From: Coffea arabica
Taxonomy: Eukaryota; Streptophyta; Magnoliopsida; Gentianales; Rubiaceae
Assembly: GCF_036785885.1 (NCBI RefSeq)
Contig: NC_092320.1
Span: 13,579,557-13,643,556, forward strand
Length of the DNA: 64,000 nt
Reading direction: 5' to 3'
The notes beneath the pieces were generated by a model. That model was given only the letters and a program-made list of their open reading frames with translations, did not search any database and was not told where the DNA came from. Below are positions 10,861 through 24,000 of the stretch, one piece after another. The first letter of the stretch is position 1; each line of letters starts with the position of its first letter. The position numbers and the translations under genes were made by a program.

Positions 10861-13800
10861 TCAACTTTGGACCTCAACAATCTCAGTTTCGCCATCACTA
10901 TAATCTCCCCAACGTTTGATTTTAGTGTTCTCCACCACAATGCAACCACAGCTTTCTTTTGCAGCAACAATCTCAGGAATTGGAGTGGCCGTACCTGTGG
11001 GCTTTTCTTCAGGATCTGTACATGATTTTGCAGCAACTCCAGACTCATCATCACATGGTTTTTCACCAATGTCAGATTGATCCTGCTCACCTTGCTCGAC
11101 TATTGAGCTTTCAACTGTCAAGTTCCCGGAGGACTCCTCACTACTCCCATCTGATGCTACTTCATTCTGATCTTCAGCATGTTCTGTAGCACTTGCAACT
11201 GAATAAGGTTCTACAGATACTATTGGTACTGGTAACCCATCTTGAGTCACTGGAAAAACATGCAAGGGTGCTGGAGAACCATTTGGTGAAACTAGTACAC
11301 CATTTTGAGATATAGTATAAACATTTGGTGATACAGCAGTACCATTTGAATAGGCTATATAACCATTTGGAACCCATGGCTGGCCAGGTACAAACTCAGC
11401 CGCATGTGGGTTCATTGCTCTTGGCAGGCTGAAGTGACTTCCATCCCCATTATGTTCAGCAGTCTGGTAAACAGTTTTATTACGTGGAACCCGATTCCCT
11501 GATCGAGTATAACCACCTGAGAGTCGGGGACCATATGGAACTCTTGCAGTTGCTGACTGATGTGGTGATCTACGAACTGGACAAACTGGAGCCAGTGGTG
11601 GAATATTTACAGGAGGCGGCAATATTCCTCCAAGCTCTTTAAAGCTTTGCACTGGAACTGAGCCAGAAACTGGAACTGTTGATGGATTAAATGGAGGTGC
11701 AGTTGCAGAAAGCTTCTTGCTTGTTCCTTTTCCAGCCTTAGTATCCCCTTGTTTTTCTCCTTTGGTTGGCAAAGAGCTTGCAATTTCTTTATCTTCATTT
11801 GCTTCATTCTCAGCAGAAAGCTTCTCCTGTTTAGCTTCTACTTCATTTTTTTGGTGAAATGTATGTTTTTCTGACAACAGGGTGGTATTTTCTACCGAAG
11901 TAGAAATAGGTTCATTCTCAGATGAAGCTCCCTTACATTTGTCATCTTGTCTTTCAAACACTTCAACTTCGGAAGTGCCAAGTTCTGACTTTTCAGAAGT
12001 AACAGAATTCTCAGCTTCCAAAACAGAACCTTGTGCTGTTTCCCCTTCCTTGCTTTCAACAGTACTCTTTTCTTGTTTACCCTCAATAACTTCAGATCCT
12101 TTTACATTAGAACCTCCAGTTTCATCTCCTTCTAAAGATTTGACTAAGGTAGTCGCTCCCTCTTCTATTTGTACCATTCTGTTGGCATTTTCATTCATTT
12201 GCTCATCAGGATCCACTGGTGATTTCTCTTCAGTGGGACTCTTAACTTGTCTTTCCTCCCCATTATTCCTTTCTACCACTTCACTTGCAAATGTCACACC
12301 TGTCTCCTTGCTTGATGGCAGACTTGTTTCTGCAGAACTTTCATTTGGAAACTTTTCAGTCACTGCCTTCACAATTGTACCAGGTGGAGCTAAAGCAACT
12401 TCTTTGTAGGAAAAAAGCTTTCCAGCCGTCTGAGCACTGACCGAACTTATGGTTTGACCAGCCTTACTAACTGGATCAGTATGAGCGGGGCTAGCTGAGG
12501 CTGACTTTGGGTTAGCTGATTTTTCTGCACCAGTACTTGAAATTGCAGGATTAATTGACTTAGGACTGAAGCTAGCACTCTTTCCAAACTTCTTTAGAGC
12601 AGGAGTAGGTGTGGAAGCAGCAGCAGACTCATCAGGTGATGTCCTTGGAGATGAGAAATTGGTACTTTTACCATGGAATTTGGATACCTGAGAAGTGTTC
12701 ATGAAGTTGGTGTTCAGCTTTGCGAGGCTGGGCCTCCTTGAACCAGGAGGCTTGCGGCCTATAGCTGAGCGACCCTTAGGTAAAGCTTCTTGCCAACCTT
12801 CTTCAGATATATTATCCTGTGCAAGATCATCATGATCATTTAATATGGCTTGCTCTGCTGAAAATAAATCATGTTTTTGGTCACTGTTTTCCACATATAG
12901 CAGCTCAGATTTGTTCTCAAGATCAGATTTATTCTCTTTATCACTGGAATTCTCCACCACAGAATGAGCTGGTGACAGCAATTCATCCTTGTTATATTTG
13001 TCTTCAACAGTCTCCCCATTTTGTCCTACTTTGGCTTTTACCTGCGTCATAATTATGATATTCATCAGAATGTAGCAGCATACATTGAAAGTACACGTAA
13101 GAACCTCAGAATTATTAAAGATTTTGACCTTTGCACGAACTTGTTTCTTTTGGGCATCCCGTACTTCGTCCGGTATTATGTAATCCAGCAAATCTGACAC
13201 ACTAGTACAACAAAAAAGTGGAACTATGCAATCAAGAACCATAGAATCCATAATGCCGTCACAGCAATTTTCAAAATTTAATTCTTCTATATTTGTGATG
13301 AAAAAGATGGTACCAGAATGGGATTATTTGGTTTTAGAGCCTGGCTGGGAGTGCAGTGCTTTCGCCAAAAAGGTAATTTTAGGTGATAAAAGTACATTTG
13401 AGGTTTCTGGTGAAAATCATTCCATAAATTCAGGAGTAGTTCTTTTGGAGCTAAAAGAACTATTAGCAAAAGCTCAAATTTGGTGCTTTTAGAATAGTTT
13501 GTGTTACAAAAATAAAACATAAAATTTAATCAATTTATCCTCTATTATGAACTCAATAAAGAGATAAATACATTTTAAAAATTTAAAATTACACATTATC
13601 TAACCCAATAAACACTTATCGAAGTATGCATCCAAGTAACATGCTTAACCACTTAATAAGTGCTCTTATTAAAAGCTCTATTAAGTGAAATATTTTGTAT
13701 AAGCCACCGCAACCCCAAACCGCCACTTAAAACGAGTTTTAAGTCAGCTCCTTTATGTTTTTGCCAATATAAGTGGATGCACTGAAGGTTTACCAAATAC

Positions 13801-15051
13801 TATGTAGAACTTGAGCACACCAAACACGTTATGTAGAACTTGAGCACACCAAACAGGTTTTTGATTTCGCTAATGGAAATCCATGCCTGTTAATTATACG
13901 AATTTGAGGCACTCAAGAGATTCAAGCATTTCCATTAACCCCCATAAGGTATTAAATTTAAGAGATTACTCCAATTTAAGTATTTTCTCACAGGATAGAA
14001 AATGCAAAATGGGAATGAAAATAATAAACAGAATACCACCTTAAATGTCCTTTGCTGGAGATAGAAGCATCTGGTTTTGGGGTACCATTACGCACTGCTT
14101 CTTGCTGCTCCAGGGCCTTAGACTCAAAATATTCAAGCCATGCAGCCGCATCCTGAAGAAACATCTGATAAGATTGAAATATTTATCAACTGAAAACTAT
14201 TCAGGCTTTGTTGCAAGATAATTTGTATCACCTGTGTACGAAGATCATCTGGTCCAAGTTTTGCTTGCAGTATTTGAAGAGTGGTTTGTTCATGCTGAAC
14301 GCTCAATGAATATGCTTCCATCAAAGAGAGAGCAATTGCTATAGCATGATAGCTGGCTGCAGTCTGAAATAGCCACAAATGTCAGTTTTAACATGCTAAA
14401 GGAAAGCTAGAATCCATTATGCTCAATGCACAAGGCAGAGAAAAGAAGAAATATATAGAAACAGTGATCTTTTGTTTGAGGAAAGCCCTTGTTTAAATTT
14501 TTGCAAAGATCTGCTTACTTTTGTAAATCAGATACACAGAAAATTAGTTTTGAGTAGATTTGCACAAACAACATATCCACAACCAACCAACATTTACAAC
14601 TACATTTGGTCAGACCAAATGACACCAAAACAACAACAATAATAATAACAGATGATGATGCAAAATAACTGACAGATTGACAGCACTGAACCAAACCCAC
14701 ATAGTTTGATCAACTTTTTCATGAGGTTAGGTGTTTTCGTGGACATGTGCATATGTCCACAAGAGCAGTCATTCAAGAGGGAGAGAAGTTTAAGATTCCA
14801 TTATAATTTTTGCCAAACATAATTTGAATCTCTGGTAATTTTCCCAAAAACCATGACTATGCACTAAGAATGGTTCTACTAGATAATAGCAAGACATCTG
14901 CTGGAATATACAGTGGAGTTTACATATACATATACACACACACACACATATGTATATATGTATTTGTGTGTGTATGTATGTAAGGGTCTTGTATTCTTTG
15001 CAGCTAAAATTCAGTATTTTATGTTATCTCCCCTTCTTTATGCCTCCCTCT

Positions 15052-15083
<32 letters not shown>

Positions 15084-18000
15084 GATATGATCAGCTCCAA
15101 GAAGTCTTTGGTTGCACTTAAGAGCCTCATGGAGGTATCTAAGAGCAACGTGGACATTGCCCAAACCTTCTTCCATCATTGCAACATTAATGTAGGTGGC
15201 AGCCGTATTTGGATGAGATGGTCCACAAGTTAGATGCAAGAGATACAATGCACGATTGACATACCTATGGGAAACAGACAAATATTATTCAATGAAAAAC
15301 AACCAAGATCATATAAACATCTGTGCCTCAACATCTCAAGACTCAAGAGATAGTCCTTTAGCACCATGGGGATTTGCCTTGTACATGACTTGGTGTTTGT
15401 CCGTCTTAATACTCAAAGAACTCTTTCACTCCTATTTTTAATAAAAGTAAGTAGATGTCATGTTCGATTTAGCAAGTTTAAGTCTTCCACTCAACCAGAT
15501 TATCAACATAAATATGTCAGAATTTTGTTAAGCATATTTTATATAGTCAAGAACTTGTTACAAATCAACAGCTCATGCACAATTCTTTTACTGCACATTA
15601 TTTTTTTGAACTTACCAGTCAAAGGCCAAAAGATTAGCAAAAGTTGGAATTTTTTCCAGGCCCAAAAGGTTGCAGCTTATTTAGATTATAGTTAGTGCCA
15701 ACTAGATAAGATTCTAAAGCCAAATGGATGATAGTGTACAAAAAATATGATTATGACTATGACCTGTTTTCCTTGACTGTAACCAGCTCACTGCAAAGAT
15801 TTTGCATTGATGGCAATCAACTACAGCATCTTACAGAAAGAATATTGAACCATAAGTAAAGCAAATAAACTGCCAGAGCCACCTCTTAATAACATTTCAA
15901 AGTAGTTAAGTTTCCAGGACCTTTAAGTAGAATCACAAACAATGGGAAACTGGACTACAGTTCAAGAGCAGATCAGAATATAATACATACATATAACATG
16001 CTATGCAGAACTGTCAGCCTGGAGCAATGACAAAAAATAGTTTGGCACAGATCACCTAGAAATTAAACCCATGAAAGCAGTAACAAGGAATTAAATGGTC
16101 AGATAAAAGCAAGTAAAAGGAACTATGGGAATAAGAGATGCAACTATTGTTGCAATATGATGTTCATGCTACCAAACAACTAAAATTGTTCTATGTTCTC
16201 CACAGCAGGACCAAAAACATACATATTCTTTGAGCCGTCAAGACAAATTTGTGCTTGGTCCTCTAGAAACAAGTGGTGGCCATGCAGGCTACCTGATAGA
16301 ATTTTCAGTAATATAGTAATTTTCACGTTGTTGATACATTTAAAAATTTTTTCCATGTATTAGAACAAGTAAAGATGTTTAGCTTAAAATAACATATGTA
16401 AGTTCATTGAGAAAGTCAACTGATTCCTTAACCAATTCTCATCACTTGTACCGTTTTTGTCATTAATACATTCCTATCCTCTACTCTGAAAAAATCCAGA
16501 AAAAATTACTTTACTTTCCAGCAAAACTAAAGCGAAAGGATTTCTGAATTTCCTCTTTAAGGGACAAGTTAGGTGAAATAGCTGCAGATTAAGCAATGTA
16601 CCTTATCGGTAATTTTGTAGTAAAGGTGACTGTTTTCTAAGTAGGCAACAAAAGCAACAAGAACAATCAACATTTCAATAAGAATCTATCTAGGTGAAAA
16701 TTCTTTCAAATTTAAATGTATTTGACCTACTTTAAGGCTAACTCAGTATGCTGGAGCCGATAGTAAAAGACAGCCAAGTCTCCGTAACTTTTCATTGTGT
16801 CTGGATGATCAAGTCCAAGCTCCCTCTCATTTATATCCAAAGCTTTTTGCTGGTAAATTGTAGCCTGAATGGTAGAAAAATGGTAAAAGATGACAACAGA
16901 GTTAAAAAGTTAGTATGTGTTTAATAGCATGATAAGTAGAGAAAAGTATTTTGACAGTATCATGAGTTCTCACGTCATACTAGGTAAATCAGAAGTATAT
17001 TTGGTAAAAACCATGTATTTACATTTTAAGATGTCAAAGTACGGGTTGAAAATAGAAATATGTCATTGAAACTTTACATCAATACCAGCAATGCTGGCCC
17101 TAACCGTGCAACTCCATTGGTTCTTCTACAAATATTTACTTAGACATGGATTTATGCATCACTGCATTTTCTACTTTCTTTCAAATGCTCAAGAAATTAA
17201 AATATCATATAACAATTAAAGGTCCCAAAGATCTCCAAGAACCGAAAGAAAAGAAGAACCAATATTTTACACCCTTCTAAGTGAGAAGCAACATATAAAG
17301 CATAAGCATGGTATGTGTTTCCTCCAATTTATCTTTACTACATTGAGTGAATGACTACAGAAAGTCACAAACTAATAGACATTCCTCTAAAATGTGTAAT
17401 AGTTTCTAAAGGTTTGGGATCTGATAACCTGAGAATTGTTGAAGAAGAAATGCATGAAGGAGCTAGGGCAGTAACCTTCACATCGTCTAAAGATTTACCA
17501 TTTTTTTTAATGACCAAATTAAGATATTCTACCATAAAAGTTATTTGCAGTGGAGAACACTGGCTCACCTTCTCTTGCGATAAGGCTACATGATCAATTT
17601 CTCGTTTAATCTAATACAAGCAAAACTGTATCTCATTGTGTTTATTATAAACAAGTATTTATATAAACCAGTCCAATTTACTCTTTGTTGACCAGCTCAA
17701 CAAACCAATTAATTCAATTTCGAATACTCACAGCAAGGAATGATATGCTCCATTTTTTCTGTGAATAGTTTCTTCTTGATGTTTCAGTGTAAGCTGCACT
17801 CTATATCCATCCAAAGGATTTGCCAATTGATCATGGGTTCCAGTATTACATTCATACCTGATTAAAATCTCCAGTATGGTAGAGAACCACAGCAAGAAGA
17901 CTATATGCTCCGGCTGTCATTCTATGGTAAGGTCCACAAACTGATACAAGTTTGGAGAGTGCCTGCAGAGTACAGAATGGAGATTAGCATCGTCAACAAT

Positions 18001-21000
18001 TCAATCTAGTCAAAATAGATCCTTGAGTTGCCACGGAGATGGAAGTTTGTGTTACCTTAGTTCCATAATTGACAGCATCCTCCAATTTACCCTTGTCCAA
18101 GGACGTTTTTGACGATTCCAACAAAGTACGCCCATCAGCAGACGAACACACAACATGCTGTAGGGAAATTTAAATGTCGTAATTAAAAATTATTCAAAAT
18201 CAACTTTCACTTGAATTGTAGAGTTTTATACCTTATATACAGGTATCATGCTTATAATGTCCGTCTTCTTAAAAGGGCAAGATGAATCCATATCATAGTC
18301 CCTGGGAACAAGCTCTAGTCCAACCTGAGAAAAGATGACATCTTTTTATATAACTGTGGAAGATTATGACATCTTTTCTTAGTTTGAGAAGTAACATACT
18401 TTATGGCAAAGCCCACGAAGAATCAAAAACTTTCTGAGATCATGGCTGTTTTCGTCCTTCCATTTCCACCCAAATCTATTTAAAAGAAAAGTTTTCACCC
18501 ACTTCCACTTCAATGTATCATCATCAGTAATTTCTGAATCAGCATTTCCTCTAGATGCTGTTCCTAACAATACATTTAAACATGATGCAATTGATGAGGC
18601 CAAGTCACCAGCATTATCTACTGCTGCTACAACAGCATGCAATACATGTTTGTAAGCTCGAACAACCATCTCATGTATACAGAGTGATTGTACATGAGGA
18701 AGCTTGTCTGCAAGTTCAACCTGGCATGACAGCACAAAAAATAAATTTTCAAGATTTATTGTTTCTTTGGTTGTTAATAAAGAATATAGAATCTTAAGTT
18801 GGACATATTCATGTTTGATTACTCATTGAAGTGTGAAAATGGTGTTCATCCATATAATTTAAGATATAAAGGTAGTAAAAGAAATTCATCTAACAAAAAT
18901 AAACTCATAGAATTTTTCATCAATGACAGTGAACTTTTATCAAAGTCAATCATCTAACAGTTACAGGATTTAAACTTACTTCTGCTGATATATTTATGAA
19001 TCAGAACAAATCATCTTAAAATCAACTCATATTTTTCATAAAGATAGTTCAGCTACCTGAGTGTAAAAATTCTAGAAATACCATATGAAAACAGCATTTC
19101 GCATTTCAAAATGCCTGAATAATGCAGAATAGCCCTCCCATGAGTAGATATAAATTATTACAGAATTTTAATGATCATTCCAAAATTTACACCTCGAACT
19201 TTTGTAAAAATTTAGCATCACTAATTTTGGTGTTTCGGTTTCAAGAATGCTAGATGCGGATGTTTCCAAAGTACAAGCTTCTGCAAGATCACAGCTAGTT
19301 GTCATTTACAATAATATTACTATCTTAATGATGTGCTCTAACTTTCTGGCTTATTGCCTTGATAAAAGCCTGCTCACTTTATCACAGATTCACTAGTCAT
19401 AAGATTCATCAATGATTTTCATATATTCAGTGATGCAATAGGTGTCAGAAGATGGAAAAGCATAAATGAATTGAACTATTACCACGCATCCTAAGGAGAA
19501 CATTTGCAAACCCCTTGTATGCATGAAATCAGTTAATGTCCTTCCGTCAACTGGTGAAAGTTCAAGGGAGCCAAAATCAGCCACCTGTCAGTTTGGTAAA
19601 ATCAATACTTGATGCTCTTTATCATTTCAATGAAACCAATAGTTGCTGGTCTTAAACTCCATTAATTGAGATTTCAAAGCATTAATAAGCTCCTATATAA
19701 AGAACGTAGCAAGATGTATAACACACCAGTTTTGGAAGTGCAGTATCAGCATAGTATTTGTGTGCCATCTCAATCAACTCGCTGGGCGACTGCCAACATG
19801 AATGAAACCAAAGCAATCAAGTTTTAAGAAGACTAAACCTCTTGGAGCACATACATCATTTTCCCGATGGTTAGACCATTAAAATTTCTGAAGAGTTGTC
19901 TATCACATATCACAGACAAAGCTAAACGCAATGCAAAAATACTCTTGCAGGTGTTAGTTAGTACATGAATCACAGAAAATAATACAAAATCAATGCAACT
20001 ATGTCTTCCTTTATAGAGCAGTTAGCCAACCTTTAGGTGAAGACCAGTCTCTGACTCTTTAAGGCGCAAATATGATGCTTCAGAAAGCAATTCTTTCCAC
20101 ATCGTTTCTTTTGCCTCATCTAACGTTGCTAGCTCTTTCTTTCCCGCACCAAAACCATCATTTGCAACCTCTTTTCTTTGCTCAGATTTTGAGGCTCGGT
20201 CATCCGATTTTTTCTTAATATCCGTGAGCAGTCCACCACTTTTTCCAAGCCCCTTTACAGCTGGCTCAGCTTTAGCTTTTTCACCTTTTTTAGAGTCAGT
20301 TTTACCTGAATCTTGATTTTGTAAATGTTGCACCCAACAGGCTCCCAGCTCCCATCTAACTGGTTTTGGTTTTGCTTGTTTAGTATCCTCTCCTTGCAAC
20401 CTCAACAAACTTTCACCTAACACCTTTCTTACCAATGACCTAGAAGTGCGCAGATCTTCAAGATCTGTAATATTTGATCTTTGAACTGGGCTGGATGTCT
20501 GGGATGTCGATGTCTTGTGCAATAGCATTCTCAAGCTGAGATGAGATGACCAGACACTGGTTACTGACAGTATCATTACTATGAAAGAAAAATGTAATAT
20601 TAGCTACAGAAGTTGCAATGAAGCAGTGGTAGATCCACAATTTTGCAACTTGGCTGGGGGAAAGAGCTGGCAAATTTGGAGATAGAAATGTTGTATATAA
20701 GTTTATCTTACAACAATGGTTGCAAGAGGGAAATGACTGAATCAAATGAAGTAATTTTTTCCCTCAAGGGACAGAAATAAAAATGTATAAAAATTGCAAC
20801 AATGGTATAATGCTACATAGGGTTTAAAACAAGAAAATAATCCTTTAAGGACAAGGTAATAACGCCAAAAAAAAGTATATTTGAAGACTTTTTTTTTAAG
20901 GCCTCAAATGTTTCTGAGAAAAAGTCAGGGGACCGGGAGTGAAAAACTTAAACAAAATTTCAAGATCTTGTATAAAAAGGATCTATATAAAGACCACCCT

Positions 21001-24000
21001 GCTGCTTTCCCCCTGCCTATATCAATCCATTGTGAAATATACATACAACATATGCAACTAGAAAGTGGCATGCTTGATGCATGTAGTCGTGCCATGAAAT
21101 CTCATAGTTAAGCAAGTGCCCAATATCTCCTAAGTTTTCCGTATGCTAACTATTAAGAAGGAAGGTTGTTGCTCTCATTAGGAGTAGAATTGATATTTTA
21201 CAACAATTTTTGCATTGTGAGAGTTATGCAAAAGTTTGGTATATATCCATTTTCAAGTGAGGATTCAATGACAGCATTATGAATGGCCATTTTGAACCAA
21301 GAAAGCATACGATTTCAAACATCATAGGAACCATATACTAATGTAAAGGCAGGAAAATTCTCAAATCTTGAAGCCAAATGAGAACTGACCTATTCACGTT
21401 CAAGGCATTTGCGCCTCCCTCAGGCTGGTCGTCAATTTCAATTTCCTGGGAAACTAAACTATCATTCTGATTTGTTTCAGCTACTACTTTGACAATGGCT
21501 GTATAGCCACAGTGTTTAACAACCACAACACCCAGGGTAGAAGTATCCTGCAAGAAAACAATATGTGTGAATAATGAAAATATATTTTTTTTCCTCAGAA
21601 AATGTCAAGAACAGGAATGACATCTGGAAAAATTTAAGAAAATGAAGAACAGAACGTATTGCTAAACTGACATGGACAGTTGCACTTTCATCTGCAGTTA
21701 TGCCTTTAAGTAAATTTCGCTTAGTAATTTCCTCTTGTGACATTCCAAGAACTCGACTGCCATCAGTCTTGCAATCCAACTTCATACTTGCATCAGCCAC
21801 ATCCTTTGTCACCCCAATGAATAAATCTCCAAGTTTCTCTTCATATTTGATGGAACTAGAACCAGTTGTTGAGTGCTTGTTATTTTCCACTAAATTCTTT
21901 ATTGCTGCAACAGCTTTAAAGACTGAAACGTCGATGAATAAACTGTGAAGTAGAAAGGCTTTCCTATCTCGAGTTTGCCTTTCCTCTGTCGTCTTACATG
22001 GCATTGCTGCCAAAATTGCAAATTCTTTTGCCCACTGCCTATTATCATGCTTCCCATCTCTTCCTTGTCCACCTCCATTTCCTCCCCAATTTTCATCTTC
22101 AACAGGCAATGGTGGAAATGCCAATGGCTGCTCAGCAACAAAAGGTGGTACAACCCATGTATTCGCTCGAAAACCATAAGGAAGATTCCCAAACTGAAAA
22201 GAACAACTGAAGTTTACAACAAATTGTTGTTCTATATGTTTTCCATCCCAAATATATGGATCAAGACAGAATGACGTACAAGAAATACTTACTTTATTGT
22301 GCTCAGTGAAAGCTTTCAGCAGAGCTTTATATGCCTGATAACCACAAGATAAAGTTGAAAAAATAAGTGATCAAGCTTACTGAAAGCATGAAAGGAAATA
22401 ACAGTTAGGGACTCAAAGCAAGTAACATGGATCATGGCCAAGACAAATCCAAAGTTATGAGCTTGTGCCTCAAGATTGTTTACACAAAACATCTTGTCTT
22501 TACGAAGGTGATAGACATTAAACAGTACTACTAAATTTGCTCTTTTTCTCCGTTTTTTCATAATTTTTCTCTTTTTAAAAGTTGCGAAGTTAGTAACTAT
22601 AAAGTTTAAGCATAAAAGAATCTAATCTCTTTTTATTTCCTTTTTCTTTTAACCTCATATGTTGGTATTAGTAAAGTGTAACCTGTAAACAAAACTAATT
22701 TACTGGTGAAATGCCTAGCTCATCGCGCAAAGTATAATGTAAACATAGTGGATCTATTTTTAGCAAAAATAGCCCATTGGTCAAAAAATCAATAAGGTAA
22801 AATGGTATCGGAAATCCTGATACTTACAGCATCAAAAGCTCTGCTTAATTGCTGGAGTAATCCAACCAAAGAGTGGCTCAGAAGAATTCTTCTTCCAGCT
22901 GGATAAAACCCTTTCTCACAAACAACAATTGTTGTTGGCTTTCCACTGCAAACCCTAACCTGTAACAAATTTAAAGGTACAATTCAATCAAATACCTATA
23001 AATAATTACATAAAGAAAAAACAAAAAAGAAGAATTTATCATAGTTACATCAATTTGGAAGAAATCATCTTCCAATTTATCCTCCAGAAATGGTCGATTT
23101 GATCTCCTAATATCTGCAAAAATATATTTGTTCAAAAGATGACAATTAATACGAGATAACATACAAATTTTGGACAAAAAATAGCAATAAATGATTTTAA
23201 AATAAAAAACTTACATTGGATGGGAGGAGTCAGATGAGAGAAGGAGAAAAAGTCGTAGAACTGCCCGAGCCGCGGCGGAGGACACATCATAGCTGCTGCA
23301 GCAGCGCCATTATTCTCCGCCGAGCCTCCGTCGGCGGGGATAATCTCAGGCTTCGGTTTCTGGGAATGAGCAGCGGTGCCGGGCTTCTTGTCGGAGAGTT
23401 TGGGCCTAGAAGTCGGGTCGGAAACGACATTTTCCGGGCCGGGTTCGGACTCTGAAGAGCCGGAATCCTTATGACCTGTATCCCTTGAACCGGGTTTACT
23501 GTTCGGTTTCGGCGAAGAAGATGAACCGCCAAACGATGTCGTGCAAGCGACAATGTCGAGTAGTCGTCGAATATGGCCCACGGCTTGGCTTTCAGTATAG
23601 TCCTCTGCAAAATTTATTAGACAATGGCCCCTATATTTTGTGATAATCGACCATAGCCACAATACTCTTGATGAAAAATAATTTATGTCCTACCATTCAA
23701 ATGTTTTTCAGTATTTTCAAGGATCACTAAATTATAGGTCTAATAATTATCCACGAGATAAGTTTTATAAAGCGTTCTAGACCTCCCAAATCATAAAAAT
23801 CAAATGTTTTTCTACAAGTGTCGTATTGTTTGTGAGAAATAATTACTCGATTTGAACAATACAATATTGTGTTTTGTTAAAGAAAAGAAACGTTTTGGAA
23901 ATGTAAAAAGTATTATTATACCTTCAACAATGGTGAGATGGCACGGTTTGAGAGAGGTGATTTCGACGGAATCCTTCAGCCGTGGGCCTTTTACCTGCTT

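Noticed and set aside
12086-12409. Plus-strand open frame opposite the CLU last exon (175 codons from 11882)
   Set aside because: It is the mirror of a Ser/Glu-rich coding exon; the minus-strand reading continues the family protein and explains the lack of stops.
13042-13128. Reading CLU exons 22 and 23 as one exon (the open frame continues through)
   Set aside because: The 87 bases between have good GT and AG borders, are a multiple of three without a stop, and encode a hydrophobic stretch out of keeping with the protein; retention is possible and could be tested by RNA-seq.
21975-22274. Plus-strand frames opposite CLU exon 9
   Set aside because: Shadow of the minus-strand exon, which carries the conserved CLU residues.
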